Program-made: the position numbers and the translations under genes
Shown: positions 51,707-63,798 of the stretch, piece after piece
How positions within the stretch are numbered: the stretch's first letter is position 1
How the letters are laid out: each line of letters opens with the position of its first letter
Notes under the pieces: model-generated
What the model saw: only the letters and a program-made list of their open reading frames with translations
Database searches by the model: none
What the model was told of the DNA's origin: nothing
Assembly (NCBI GenBank): GCA_026874595.1
Contig: CM049320.1
Location: 4,467,464 to 4,531,463 of the forward strand
From: Sipunculus nudus
Taxonomy: Eukaryota > Annelida > Sipuncula > Golfingiida > Sipunculidae
Reading direction: 5' to 3'
Length of the DNA stretch: 64,000 nt

Positions 51707-54700
51707 CGTCCGTAAGACTGGCACGTTTTGACACCGTTGGACCTACGAATCTGAAATTCGGCATACAGTTAGATGTCCCCAAAATCTCCTACCATGCCGA
51801 AAATTGGGTCAATAGGACTTCGTTCCTTCGAGATATTAAGGAAAAACCTCAATTTTTTTTTAGAAATCTATTTTCACACTTCAGGACTGCCTAATATCAA
51901 AACCACTCATCTGGTTTTCTTCATATTTACCATAAATATTCCTCGATATAGTTCCTATGGACATGCCAGATATTAAGTCAGTATTATATAATTTAAAAAA
52001 GTTATGGGCCCAAACATAATGGACTTTGTAAAAAAATCAGAAAGATATTTGGTCACTAAAGACCAAAAGTGTTAAAGGTAGGGATTTTTTTCCAGTAATA
52101 CAACTTTAATTAATCAAAATTTAATTGTATACCAAAAATTAGATCAAAATCTGTTAATTTTTTTTAAATATTGGCTAAAATATAAAATTGGTACCTTAAA
52201 TTTTGCCCAACTTTGGCCACGGCATGTTTTTTTCCTGTAAGGACTGTGGATTTAATTTTCACAGCATGTATACATAAGGATTTAATCTGTTAAAATCTGA
52301 AATTTGAAAATAAAAGCTGCAAAATTAGGCTAGTCATTGAATTTTTTTGGAGGCTCTTGTTGTATTCCCTTACATTGTCAAGCAGTCCACTTTGATGACT
52401 GTAGGTCATCCAGTGCACATCTCTATGCTCCCCAGGCTGTTGGCATAATTTTAGATGTCCCCAAAATCTCCTACCATACCAAAAATTGGGTCATTAGGAC
52501 TTCTTTCCTTCGAGATATTAAGGAAAAAAACTCTGTTTTCCATAAAAAAAGCCATTGTTACACTCAAGGCTGCCTAATATAAACCACTGATCTGTTTTTG
52601 ATCGTATTTAGTATTCACATTCTTTCATACATTTTCTATGAACATACCAAAAATTAGGTCAGTATTGGGTATTATTTTGATGTTATGGGCCAAAACATAT
52701 TGCAATTTTTAAAAAAAATCAGGAAATATATTTACTCACCTAACATGAGAATAGCTGAACCTAGAGACTTGTTTTCCAGGAATATAACTTTATTTAATCA
52801 AGATTCAATTAATTACCCAAAATTAGATCTGAATTTTGCAAATTTTTCAAGTTATTAGCATAAATAAAAAATCAATACCCTAAATTTTGTCCAACTTTGG
52901 CACTGTTGATTTAATTTTCACAGCATATATACATAAGGATTTAAACTTTAAAATCTGAAATTTCAAAGAAATTGATTGGAAAGAATAGCTTTTATTCATG
53001 TTTTCATACACCATGTCAAGTGTTGTTTACATCTAGCCCACCTAGTAGTACAGCCTTCACTTGCATTATGTAACCCACCCCAGGCAGCTTGCCTTGGGTC
53101 AGCTTGGCCACTACCAGCAGGCTTCCCCTCTGCCCTGCACACCCCCCCCCCCCCCAGATGGTGCATAAACTAGATGAATGTTATTATTTTCTGTATTTGA
53201 TTCATTCTTATTCTAGGCTATGCTACATTTTAGATTTTGTATTGTACCACCAGGGATAGTGTACATTTAATTGTGTCCACAAAGTGGTGTATTGCTATGA
53301 AAGTGTGGATGTTCATGAGATAAGTAATTCCTTACTTCAGAAGAGTAAAAACTTCACCAGGTGTGAAATTGACTATTAATTCCAGTAATAAATTAAAACT
53401 GGGATAGTAATTAGCACAATGATATTGTTTGTCCCTCATTCAACCAACAGTGTGTATACTTTATTTGAAAAGATGTTTTATTTTATCAAATTTACTTAAT
53501 CTTTTATTTTATTTTGGTGAATAAAATTAAGCATGTACTGAAAACTCCAATGTGCAAAACTTTTTAATAGTGATTCAAGGAATATTCTTGTAGATGCCAT
53601 GTTGTGGCATTATTTTCTTTTAAATTCAGTTTAAACATTTATGATTTAAAAATAATAAAATATATGTGTATGCATAATATGACCCAATATGAGATACACT
53701 CTGGATATATGATGATTGCAACTTTTGCAACAATTCTAATATTTTAACTTATAGTTTCAGTTTTTTACTCTGTATATATAATGATTGCAACTTTTGCAAC
53801 AATTCTAATATTTTAACATATATTTTCAGGTTCTTTTATTAAAAATTTATAAAACCTGTAAATAAAAAAATGATTCAGATAAAAACTTCTTAATGGAAAA
53901 AGTGGATATGCTTAAAAAAAATAGGATTATATATAAACTTAAATGCATTATTCCCTTGAAAGTGAAATAAAGGTATTAGTCCATTCTGTCCACTTGCCTG
54001 TCCATCTGTAAATTTTCATATGCATCACAGTATCTCAAAACTTTTACTGTTTTTCTTCATGACAGTCTTGTCAGATATTAGTTTGCAATCATATATTTAG
54101 AACTTTACTATAACCAAGTAGGAGGGCCCCTTTCCTCTTAGCTTTTCATATTCTTATATAAATGAAAAGCATTACAATAGAATATTTCTACATCCACCTT
54201 CGTGCTTCCCTCACTTTTCCCTTCTCCGAACCCCATCCCTAAGTCAGCCTCAGTAAGCAAGAACAAGATGAATCAGATATATTCATACTTTAATATTTTG
54301 TATAACTATTCGTCCATAGGTACCTATGTACATGCCAGAAGTTATGTCAATATTGTGTAATATGTAGACATAGTGGGCATCACAATAATGTACCTTGTCA
54401 AGACTAAAGAGATGTTGTGTCATACAGTCACAAATTCATAAATCACTTCATCAGCATAGTTAATCATAACATCATATCTGTCAAATTGAAAGCTTGCAGA
54501 CTACCATACACTTTAGATCCTTCAACAAATAGCCTTATCATCATTCTACTACTGCTTATTACTGCTGTCATTGCATTCATATTTGCTCAAATATATCACA
54601 ATTTTCAACCCCTCCTAAATAAATAAAAAATAAACCACTGTATTTGACTCTATTAATCCATCAGTCAGGTAATTTCATTTATCATTTACTCACATATTAC

Positions 54701-54833
54701 ATTACATTCCTTTATAATAGCCCAACATGTCCATGATATTCATAAGCTTTATTGACTCGATATAGTATCACAGTGGAGAAACATTTATAGTCCAATCACG
54801 ATCAGCTGAGCGCCGTGACCCATGGGTCCCTTG
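51620..54833 (+). mobile_element. Family C element, complete copy in intron 4
   Basis: Ends match the copy at 29283-31861 almost base for base. It is longer because of an extra segment of about 650 bp (roughly 53640-54290) that the other copy lacks. That segment contains a 69 bp direct repeat carrying TTGCAACTTTTGCAA. A 69-codon frame at 54417-54626 has an identical twin at 31445-31654 within the other copy, so it is part of the element; it has no recognisable domain. Confidence 0.82.
53701..53829. repeat. Two direct copies of a 69 bp sequence
   Basis: The phrase atgattgcaacttttgcaac begins at 53712 and again at 53781. It contains the inverted repeat TTGCAA ctt TTGCAA and lies inside the extra segment of the C element. 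Confidence 0.75.
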
Positions 54834-55820
54834 TTTTTTCTGATGGGCTCATGTCACCTGGGTTTATGGAAATCATTTGACCAGTAATTTCATAAATCTG
54901 GTGCTTACAAACAAACAGACTGAATAGTAAAAACATAACCATCTGGGCAGATGTAACAAACACAGATGAAAACATTACCTCCTTTGAAAATGTAATTTAA
55001 ACCGACATCATGGGTGTTAATTATGTGAGAAGTGATGTCCTGTTCAGGGAGTCTACCCTCTGGTGCATCTACAGGCACTCCAGTCAAGTGCATTCTTACT
55101 GAGGACACCTTGTCCTACATTAATAACAGGATGTGATCCACAGTATATCAAACACCTGTTGGTTTGTTGCCTCTATAAGATATTCCTGTCTTTTTGTTCA
55201 GTTCACTAACTTGGATGTTGGTGGTGCATTTGTTAAAGTGGCCTATTCTGTTATCTTGTTGTCTGTTTAACTAAAGATAATCCATTGAAACATAAATAAA
55301 AAGAAATTACAGAAAAAAAAATTATCCCACTGCACACAGGTTGTTTGTTCTGTTTATATAAAGATGTTTATAATTTGTTGTTTGGGGGGGGGGGGGCAGG
55401 AAATGATCCAAATACATTCAACAAGGATATCTTGTGACAAGATGAACCAGTATTTTTCAACTTCTACATATGTGCATCACAGGGGACAATGGCGTTATGC
55501 CCCACATTGTTTCCTAGAAAGGTGGCACTCACTTAACATTCATCCTGGTCGAGAACATTGATCATTGCATGTACGATATATAATCTAGGGCAGCAGTATC
55601 ACCATGCATGCACAGGGGTGCATTTCAAGCCACATTTCTGTCGAAGAAATATCCCGTGAACAATATTTGGTGAACGTCTAAGATTTCAGGTCACCATTTT
55701 GAGATGTTCTCATTGCGAATTATTTTCCATGCAGGGATTGTGTCCCCATGTGTGTTCCTTTTTTTCCATTATAATATTGTAATTTTGTAATCTGTAAGGA
55801 TCTATGTCCTCTCATTGCAG

Positions 55821-55967
55821 CTCAAGATGCTGTTGACCCCTCCCTTCATCAGCACGAGATGTACATCATCTTGGTCGTCAACATTGGGTTGATTGGAATC
55901 GCGGTTACCATCGGAGTGTTATGTTGTCGTACAGGTGGCGTCAGGGGCCCGTACCTCTCCCTTCCAG
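55821..55967 (+). CDS. Exon 5 seen: transmembrane helix and start of tail
   Basis: The exon starts after ctctcattgcag and ends before gtcagt. Two bases complete an Ala codon with exon 4, then 48 codons run to phase 1. A short polar lead (QDAVDPSLHQHE) is followed by a hydrophobic helix of about 21 residues (MYIILVVNIGLIGIAVTIGV). Then come L-C-C-R-T, a possible palmitoylation and stop-transfer site, and the beginning of a tail (GGVRGPYLSLP). With the lumenal-type sequons upstream this gives type I topology. Y-L-S-L could be a Y-x-x-hydrophobic sorting signal; that is inference. The downstream exon was not identified before the window end, where most of the sequence is repeat. Confidence 0.8.
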
Positions 55968-58014
55968 GTCAGTGTACACACACACACACACAAACACACA
56001 CTCTGGACAAGAGCTCACAGAGACTGCAGTTCACATTGTTTCACCATTAAATAATTTGCATTATTTATTATCTTAACATTTTGTGCCCATATGTATAGTA
56101 ATAATTAAGTGATACAGGTCATAATTACTAATTCTGTAATTATTGCTCAAGGAAATTTTACTGTATTTTTTTTATATCTAAGACAATAACTTTATCACTT
56201 AACTTGCTCAGCTCTAGTTTTGTTATAAATTGTATATTATGATATTTCGTAAATCATATATACTTGTGTGTGTGTATATATATATAATGCAGTTTTGTGT
56301 ACATATATGAAATTATTCATAAAGTCAGATACTGATATCACCTGAACAGACCTTGAGCTCACCTCTGAGGAGGGGGGAGGGAGGTTATATAGGTAGCCTT
56401 GAAATTTGAGACAACCCAGACAATCCACCAGTCCTCCTCAGCTTGGTGTGCTCAGCTGTGTTCTGGCTACACCCTGGTCATGTTATTATAACGTGGTCTC
56501 CTGCTGTTCAACATGGTTCATGCTCAGTCACCTGTATGTGTTCTGAGGTAACTGAGCTTGTCTATTTAAGAATGACAGATCAGGACTTATTAACCTAGTT
56601 GTGCATATTCCTATTATGGGGTTGGGGGGGGGGGGGGGGTGGTCATAGCAGCAGCCTGCCATCCTAACATCAAATTTTAGTTAACTGATGAGGTTGGGGT
56701 GGCAGCACAATCTATTTCGTTTGCATCATTTCTAGTACATGCAGATGTGCACACCATTTCTAACAGTACTTTTTCATGTTCATCTGCTTGTGGAACTGTC
56801 ATTTTTCAGAAGAAAGACATAAAGTGACATTATTCTGTTGGGAAAAATGAAATATATTACATTCAAGGTTGCCTTACATATAGTCATGCAGCAGTTTTTA
56901 ATAATGATGCTGGTTTTACTTGGAAGGTTTGTCTCTGCCTCTGTCATGATGGTCAGACAGCTTTGTGTGAGGTGACTAATGTAATTAATTTTGTGTAACA
57001 ACATTTTTTCTGCATTATTTATCAAATATAACACAACAATATAAGCCTCTGATGTCAAATAATACCACACATGAAATATTTTGATCTGACTTTTAGAAAG
57101 GGGGTTCTATTATGACTTGCATCATGACTCACAGGCCCCTATCAATTATTTTAGAAGGCCTGAGTGTCATGTTATCATGGCTAGAGGGGTCAGTGTATAT
57201 ATGGAGCTTTTAGCATTGTCTCCTGATGTACATGGTGAATGCTCAGTCACATGTTTGCCGCCTGGGTTAACTTAGCTTATCATATATGAACTTGTTAACC
57301 TAGCGCTGTGTAATCCTGGGGTAGGGTTGGGGGGGTTAGTGCATGTGGATGAGTACATAAATGAACAGACAAAAAACTCCAGCAATCTGGAGCCTGCATC
57401 AGCTCCTTAACCAATGACAAAAGTTCAGAAAAATTAGTTCATGGGTGTTTTGCTGCCAAATGTTGAAAAGAGAAAAAATAGCGCAGTCTTTGCAAGTATT
57501 TGTAGATGCAACACCAAGCCAACCACAAATGTATCCAAGGTTAGCTTTAGAACCATGAAAACAGTGCAATCTTTGCTTTCTTTATCAGCCAAGGAGCAGT
57601 ATTTAGTACCTATAAATCTGGCAACTGCTCTTAACTGTGATTGGGATAAGTAACCAATCAGGTGGGAATTTTTTTTTATAAAATTAGGGGGGGGGGGCAC
57701 CTGTTTAATAATGATTTAAAATAATATTCTTTAATATTGAGTATCAAATGGGTTATTAATTTTTGCAAATTGTAGAACCCAGAGAACTGGAGAAACCCCT
57801 CTGATATTTCAAGGATTATGTTGTTAACATTATATGTTAGAGCAAAACACTCTACACTGAAAGTTGTCTGAAAGACCACCTGTCTAATAGACCACCTATC
57901 TATTACAACCACTCCTGAGTGAACCCAAAGCACTCATATTGGTTATACCTGACCTATCTGATGAGACCACCTGTGAATGAAGACCACTTTTGGTCAGTCC
58001 CATTGGTGGTTTTT
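55968..58014. other. Sequence after exon 5, next exon not found
   Basis: It holds a CA run, a TG/TA run near 56263-56285 and G tracts near 56625 and 57690. A 70-codon frame at 57441-57653 is open and unmatched to any family I know; it is opposed by an 88-codon minus frame, so I leave it unassigned. The next coding exon should begin with two bases completing a Gly codon. Confidence 0.5.
55976..55999. repeat. CA dinucleotide repeat after exon 5
   Basis: A run of about ten ca units with one interruption begins about 9 bp after the exon 5 donor. Confidence 0.85.
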
Positions 58015-59567
58015 AGCTCAGCTGACTATAAGTCATCTGAGCTATAGTCGTGGTCCTTTGTCCGTCGTCCGTCCGGCCGGCTGGCCGGACGATAACAGGG
58101 CACGTTTTAAAACCGTTGGACCTACGAATCCAAAATTCTGCATTCCAATAGATGTCCCCAAAATCTCCTACCATACCGAAAATTGGGTCATTAGGACTTC
58201 GTTCCTTCGAGGTATTAAGGAAAAACCTCCGTTTTCCATAAAAAAGCCATTGTTACACTTCAAAGCTGGCTTATATCAAAACCACTGATCTGTTTTTGAT
58301 CATATTTAGTACTCATATTTTTCCATACATTTTCTGTGCACATACCAAAAATTAGGTTAGTATTGGTTATTTTTTCGAAGTTATGGGCCCAAATATAATG
58401 CAGTTTCTTAAAAAGCAGGAAATATATTTGCTCACTTAACATGAGAATTGCTGAAGCTGGAGACTTTTTTTCAGGAATATAACTTTATTTAATCAAGATT
58501 CAATTGTTTACCCAAAATTAGATCTGAATTTTGCAAATGTTTCAAGTTATTAGCATAAATAAAAAATCAATACCTTAAATTTTGTCCAACTTTGGCAATG
58601 GCACATTTTTTCCCTGTAAGCACTGTTGATTTAATTTTCACAGCATATATACATAAGGATTTAATCTTTTAAAATCTGAAATTTCAAAGGAATAGTTTGA
58701 AAAAAGTAGCTTTTTTCAAGTTTTCATACACCGTGTCAAGTGTTGTTTACATCTGGCCCACCTAGTAATACAGTCCTCACTTGCATTATGTTACCTGCCC
58801 CAGGCAGCTTGCCTTGGCTTAGCTTGACCACTACCAGCAGGCTTCCCCTCTGCCCTGCACCCCCCCAGCTGGTGCATAAACTAGATGAATGTTATAATTT
58901 TCTGTATTTTATTTTATTTTTGGCTATGCTACATTTTAGATTTTGTATTGTACCACCAGGGTTACAATGATTAAAGTGCACATTTAATTGTGTCCACAAA
59001 GTGATGTATTGCTATGAAAGTGTGGATGTTCATCAGAGTGCTCATTAAAGATTTTAATTTGTTTTACTTATAACTCATGGTTGTATCAGTTGCTACATGA
59101 TACTGGCTAAATAATCAAAATTTATATTGCTGATCCTTTATTTTAGTTCATAAAATTAAACATTCCCAACTCCAGTTTGCTCCTGGTATAATATATTGGG
59201 TGTTTTGATCCTTGGATTAATTTTAACACATGTATTAGTTTCATAGTTGAGAATACTTTTCTTTTTTCCTGATACCATTTAAAAAAATATAAATATTTAA
59301 ATTTTTCCTGTTAGTGCTGTGGATTTAATTTTCACAGCATGTACACATTAGCATTTCATCTGTTAAAATCTGAAATTTGAAACTAATTGATCAAAAACTG
59401 TAGATTTTATTCAAGTTTCCAGGTACCAAGTCTTCATTGTTTACATCAGGTCAGTATAAATGCAGTGTGTACTGGGCAGTTACATAACACCTTCAGGTCT
59501 GACCTACTGCCACTGTGAGTGTCTGGGTCAGGCTGGGTGAGGCAGTAATTTCCAGAGAGCCTCTCTT

Positions 59568-59606
<39 letters not shown>

Positions 59607-59632
59607 GGCAGTCCAGCTCTCTCTCTCTCTTA

Positions 59633-59664
<32 letters not shown>

Positions 59665-59691
59665 CTTTTTCTCTTTCTCTCTCCATCTTTC

Positions 59692-59724
<33 letters not shown>

Positions 59725-59780
59725 GACCCTTATTGCCTCCCTTCCTCCCTCCATCCCTTTCTGTTGACAGGTACTATAAA
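58015..59780 (+). mobile_element. Family C element, 5' end present, 3' end not recognised
   Basis: It starts AGCTCAGCTGACTATAAGTC after TTTT and tracks the other C copies (gatgtccccaaaatctcctacc near 58150, acaccgtgtcaagtgttg near 58730). It then diverges, with a second C-type subunit from about 59300. No CAGCTGAGC plus hairpin end is visible before family A begins at 59942, so the end given is approximate. Confidence 0.65.
59560..59725. repeat. CT-rich microsatellite tract
   Basis: Long ctctctct runs are broken by ttt, cctctgc and other interruptions. Low-complexity frames appear on both strands (114 codons on the minus strand, 89 on the plus) and are not genes. Confidence 0.9.
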
Positions 59781-59941
59781 CTAGATACATTAGCTATAAA
59801 TGTTGATGCAATTTAGAAATGTGAATCAACTGAAATATTCACAATCACATGTATGTTATACTGTAAATTTATAGTAACATTCATGAACCTGGATAAAAAT
59901 TATGTAATGAAAAAAAGGAATAAATGCAAATATTGTTAATT

Positions 59942-62256
59942 GTATCCCCCCCAGACAAAGTCGGGGGATACTATGTTTTCATACCGGTCCTGCTGCCGCC
60001 GCCGCATATAAATCTTGTTGGCGCGATAACCCAAAAAATATTTCATGGAACTTTACCAAACTTGGTATATGTATAGATATGGGTGAGAAGACGAAGCCTA
60101 TTTAAAATGAGGTCATGACCTTTACTAGGAGAGTGTCCTTGACCTTGAATAGGTCCAATTTTGGGGAAAATCACACAAATTCTTTAATATCTCAAGAAAT
60201 CTTGCATGGATTTATCCCAAAATCAAGTTGATGGAAGATCATGGATAGGGTTGTCATGTTCCAGAAACTGGTGGCGCCACCTATTATTCTTTACTTGTTT
60301 TCGTGCCATTTAATATCCCCAAAATTGCCACCTTACAGTACTGTGAGCATTATAAGTAAAAAACTAATGGACAGATTTCTTTTATATTATGCATATACAT
60401 AGGTATGGGTTATGGGATGATGTTTATTTAAATTGGGGTCATGACCTTTCCTATGATAGTGGCCTTGACCTTGAATATTGCCATATATGGTGAAAATCAC
60501 ACACCTCTTATGATATCTCCAGTGTTGATAGCCATATGGATATCAAACATGACTTATGTATGGCCCACCACTAAAGTAAGAACACTATAGGTTCTAGGGT
60601 CATGAGGTCAAAGGTCAAGGTCAATGGACTGGCATTTTAAAAGATACTGTGGATGCATTTTAAGCCAAACTTTCATCCTAGGTCTTCCATCTTGAATATA
60701 TAGCTCACTTGCCAATAGTGGATGATCCATATAAATTTTGGGGTCACAAGGTCAAAGGTCAAGGCCACAGGAGCTATCTGTTCAAAAATTAGTTTCTGGA
60801 TGATAATTCCTGCTTTTATTGATGTATGGATTTCAAACATGACTTGTATATGTCCCATTGGAAAAGCAAGACCCAAATTGATTTTGGGGTCATGAGGTCA
60901 AAGGTCAAGGTCACAGGACACATCTTTAAAAAAATTGTGGATGCATTTTCAGCCAAACATTTCATCTCAGATCTTTCATCTTGCACATATAGTTTACCTG
61001 CCAAGGGTGGAAGACCCCTTTCAATTTTGAGGTCACAGGGTCAAAGGTGAAGGTCACAGGAGCCATCTGTCCAAAAATTAGTTTCTGGATGATAATTCCT
61101 GCTTTTATTGATGTATGGATTTCAAACTTGACTTGTATTTGACCCATTGGAAAAGCAAGACCCAAATTGATTTTGGGGTCATGAGGTCAAAGGTCAAGGT
61201 CACAGGACACATCTTTAACAAGATGTGGATGCATTTTCAGCCAAACATTTCATCTCAGATCTTTCATCTTGCACATATAGTTCACCTGCCAAGAGAGGAA
61301 GAACCCTATCAATTTTGAGGTCACACGGTCAAAGGTGAAGGTCACAGGAGCCATCTGTCCAAAAATTAGTATCTGGATGATAATTCCTTCTTTTGTTGAT
61401 GTATGGATTTCAAACTTGACTTGTATTTGACCCATTGGAAAAGCAAGACCCAAATTGATTTTGGGGTCATGAGGTCAAAGGTCAAGGTCACAGGAAACCT
61501 CTTTAAAAAGATTGTGGATGCATTTTCAGCCAAACAATTCATCTCACATCTTTCATCTTGCACATATAGTTCACCTGCCAAGAGTGGAAGACCCCTATCA
61601 ATTTTGAGGTCACAAGGTCAAAGGTGAAGGTCACAGGAGCCATCTGTTCAAAAATTAGTTCTGGATGATAATTCCTGCTTTTATTGCTGTATGGATTTCA
61701 AACCTGACTTGTATATGTCCCATTGGAAAAGCAAGACCAAAATTGGTTTTGGGGTCATGAGGTCAAAGGTCAAGGTCACAGGACACATCTTTAAAAAGAT
61801 GTGGATGCATTTTCAGCCAAATATTTCATCTCAGATCTTTCATCTTGCACATATAGTTCTCCTGCCAAGAGAGGAAGAACACTATCAATTTTGAGGTCAC
61901 AAGGTCAAAGGTGAAGGTCACAAGAGCCATCCGTCCAAAAATTAGTTTCTGGATGATAATTCCTGCTTTATTGATGTATAGATTTCAAACTTGACTTGCA
62001 TATGTCCCATTGGAAAAGCAAGACCCGAATTGATTTTGGGGTCATGAGGTCAAAGGTCAAGGTAACAGGACACATCTTTAAAAAGATCAAAGTCACAGGA
62101 CCAACATCTTCAACAAGATTGTGGATTGTTAGATGGAAGAAACAATAAATATGCCAAGTGTCAGTATATGCTGCTAAAAATGGAGGTCTATTTTTAAAGG
62201 GGGGGCCTACTATGTCTGGGGATACTCTGGCACCTGCGGTGCCAAGAAATGTCTAG
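59942..62256 (+). mobile_element. Family A element, complete copy
   Basis: The 5' hairpin GTATCCCCCCCAGAC / GTCGGGGGATAC (59943-59971) follows TTAATT. The body has one unit of the 327 bp type, then five units of about 289 bp (agttnctgga-like phrase at 60791, 61080, 61368, 61657, 61944). The 3' end carries ggggatactctggcacc, the GGCACCTGCGGTGCC hairpin and CTAG (62253-62256). Unlike the other copies, the 3' flank is C rather than T. It and the copy at 1-2279 share both unit types in the same order. Confidence 0.82.
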
Positions 62257-62758
62257 CTTTTTATTGGCTCAGTAGAATGGGGAAAAAAATTATTTGCTTT
62301 GTTTCTCCATCTTTCTGCCTGTTTTAAATATTTAATGTTCATGAATAAACTTTTTTTTTTTATAAGCACTGTTGAATTAAATTTCATATCCTGTATGTAT
62401 ATGCAAGGGTGTTGTAACTCTCACCATCCCCATCTTCATCCCACTGAGCCTTTGCTCCTTGGCACTGTGAACAATAGTTCTATGGCTATAGCATAAAATT
62501 TAATAATTAAAGAAAATATCTACAGAGAGACAGAGGCGTTGTAACTCTGATCATAACACAACCCCCCCCCCCCCCCATCAAGTCATTGCACCTGTGGAGT
62601 GGGGACGTTATGGCAAAAGTATACATATCATAAAATTGATAAAAAAGGTTTACCAAATAAATTGAATCTCATCAGACAAATGTGTAAACTGTTGAACTGT
62701 CAACAGCTTATCAAAAATGTAACCAATGGAAAGGCATGGTTAGATCTCAAATATTATT

Positions 62759-62806
62759 GTATCCGCCAAAACGAAGTTTTGCGGATACTATGTTTTTGAC
62801 CGGGTT

Positions 62807-62837
<31 letters not shown>

Positions 62838-63679
62838 GTTCGTTTCTGGAGAACTCCTCTGAGACTACTGGACAGATTTTTCCGAAACTTACACAAATTA
62901 TCGGGTCACATGTGAACTGGTGCCTAACCAAGTGACCTTGACCTCTGACCTTTCGTCTCTGCCCAGCGTCCGTTTGTGCGTCTGTTTACACACATAAACC
63001 CATATATCTCGGGAACCGTTTGACCGATCCGGAAAATTTTTTTACACAAATGTAGCCCTGGGATAGCTTTATAACATACACAACAAAAGGTGGCGCCACC
63101 TGCAACCAGGTTTGCACAGTGTCCATCTGTTCATCTGCCTGGGGTTAAAATCACTCATATCTCTGCAGTGGTTTGACTAATTCACCTAAAATTTGGCATG
63201 CATATACATCCTAGATAGCTTTCTCAATTTTATGACAGGTGGCGCCACCTACATTCACGTTAACGCTCCACACATAAACCCATATATCTCGGGAACCGTT
63301 TGACCGATCCGGAAAAAAATTTTACACAAATGTAGCCCTGGGATAGCTTTATAACATACACAACAAAAGGTGGCGCCACCTGCAACCATGTTTTCACAGC
63401 GTCCATCTGTTTGTCTGCTGTGGGATAAAATCACTCATATCTCTGCAGTGGTTTGACTTTTCCACTTGAAATTTTGCATGTGTATATATCTTGGATAGTT
63501 TCTCGTTCAAATAACAGGTGGCGCCACCTACAATCATGTTTATGTGGCAGAGATCCAATACTAATATTTTACATATGTAACTCTATATCCCCTTGCCACT
63601 CAATCCATGCCTCACTTCACCCGTCCTTCTCTGATTTTGGCGGATACACGTAGTCGCTTGTCGACTACCCGTATTCTAG
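62759..63679 (+). mobile_element. Family B element, complete but short copy
   Basis: It opens with GTATCCGCCAAAA / TTTTGCGGATAC right after ATTATT and ends with hairpin GTAGTCGCTTGTCGACTAC (63650-63668), then CTAG (63676-63679) followed by TT. A (GCC) run at 62807-62839 replaces the mixed ccgccaccgcg of the copy at 2417. Palindromes AGGTGGCGCCACCT occur at 63088-63101, 63237-63250, 63368-63381 and 63516-63529. Confidence 0.8.
62807..62839. repeat. GCC trinucleotide repeat
   Basis: About ten gcc triplets lie just inside the 5' end of the family B copy. The equivalent position in the copy at 2417 is only ctgccgccaccgcg, so the run expanded after insertion. Confidence 0.9.
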
Positions 63680-63798
63680 TTTGCAACATTTTCTTCAATC
63701 ATGGCCCAAATTACCTCTTCCTCTCAAACTTTATCTACATTTCATCATATTTTTAATATTTTAACCTTCTAGGTGGTTCAGTACTGTTGACCATTTGT

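Larger units (their letters stand above)
17542..55967 (+). other. Partial gene: MRH-like, single-pass membrane protein (five internal exons)
   Basis: Five exons read in one continuous frame across four introns. Each starts after a pyrimidine-rich AG and ends before a GT donor (gtaagt, gtcagt, gtgagt, gtgaga, gtcagt). The phases match: exon 1 ends in phase 0 and exon 2 starts in 0; exon 2 ends with AG and exon 3 supplies G (Arg); exon 3 ends in 0; exon 4 ends with G and exon 5 supplies CT (Ala). Introns are about 10.9, 3.5, 1.3 and 21.9 kb. The joined product has about 302 residues: an MRH-like fold split by a basic insert, a stalk, a transmembrane helix and a short tail. Known MRH proteins act as receptors or lectins for phosphomannose or N-glycans in the secretory and endolysosomal system. 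Whether this one binds sugar is not shown. The start codon, signal peptide and C-terminus were not found. The exact orthologue is not recognised; M6P-receptor-like and Atg27-like type I proteins are the nearest ideas. Confidence 0.7.

Noticed and set aside
57441-57653. 70-codon frame as the next exon of the membrane-protein gene
   Set aside because: There is no suitable acceptor/donor pair in the required phase 1, and the minus strand is equally open.
59446-59790. 114-codon Arg/Glu-rich minus-strand frame
   Set aside because: It is produced by the CT/GA microsatellite.
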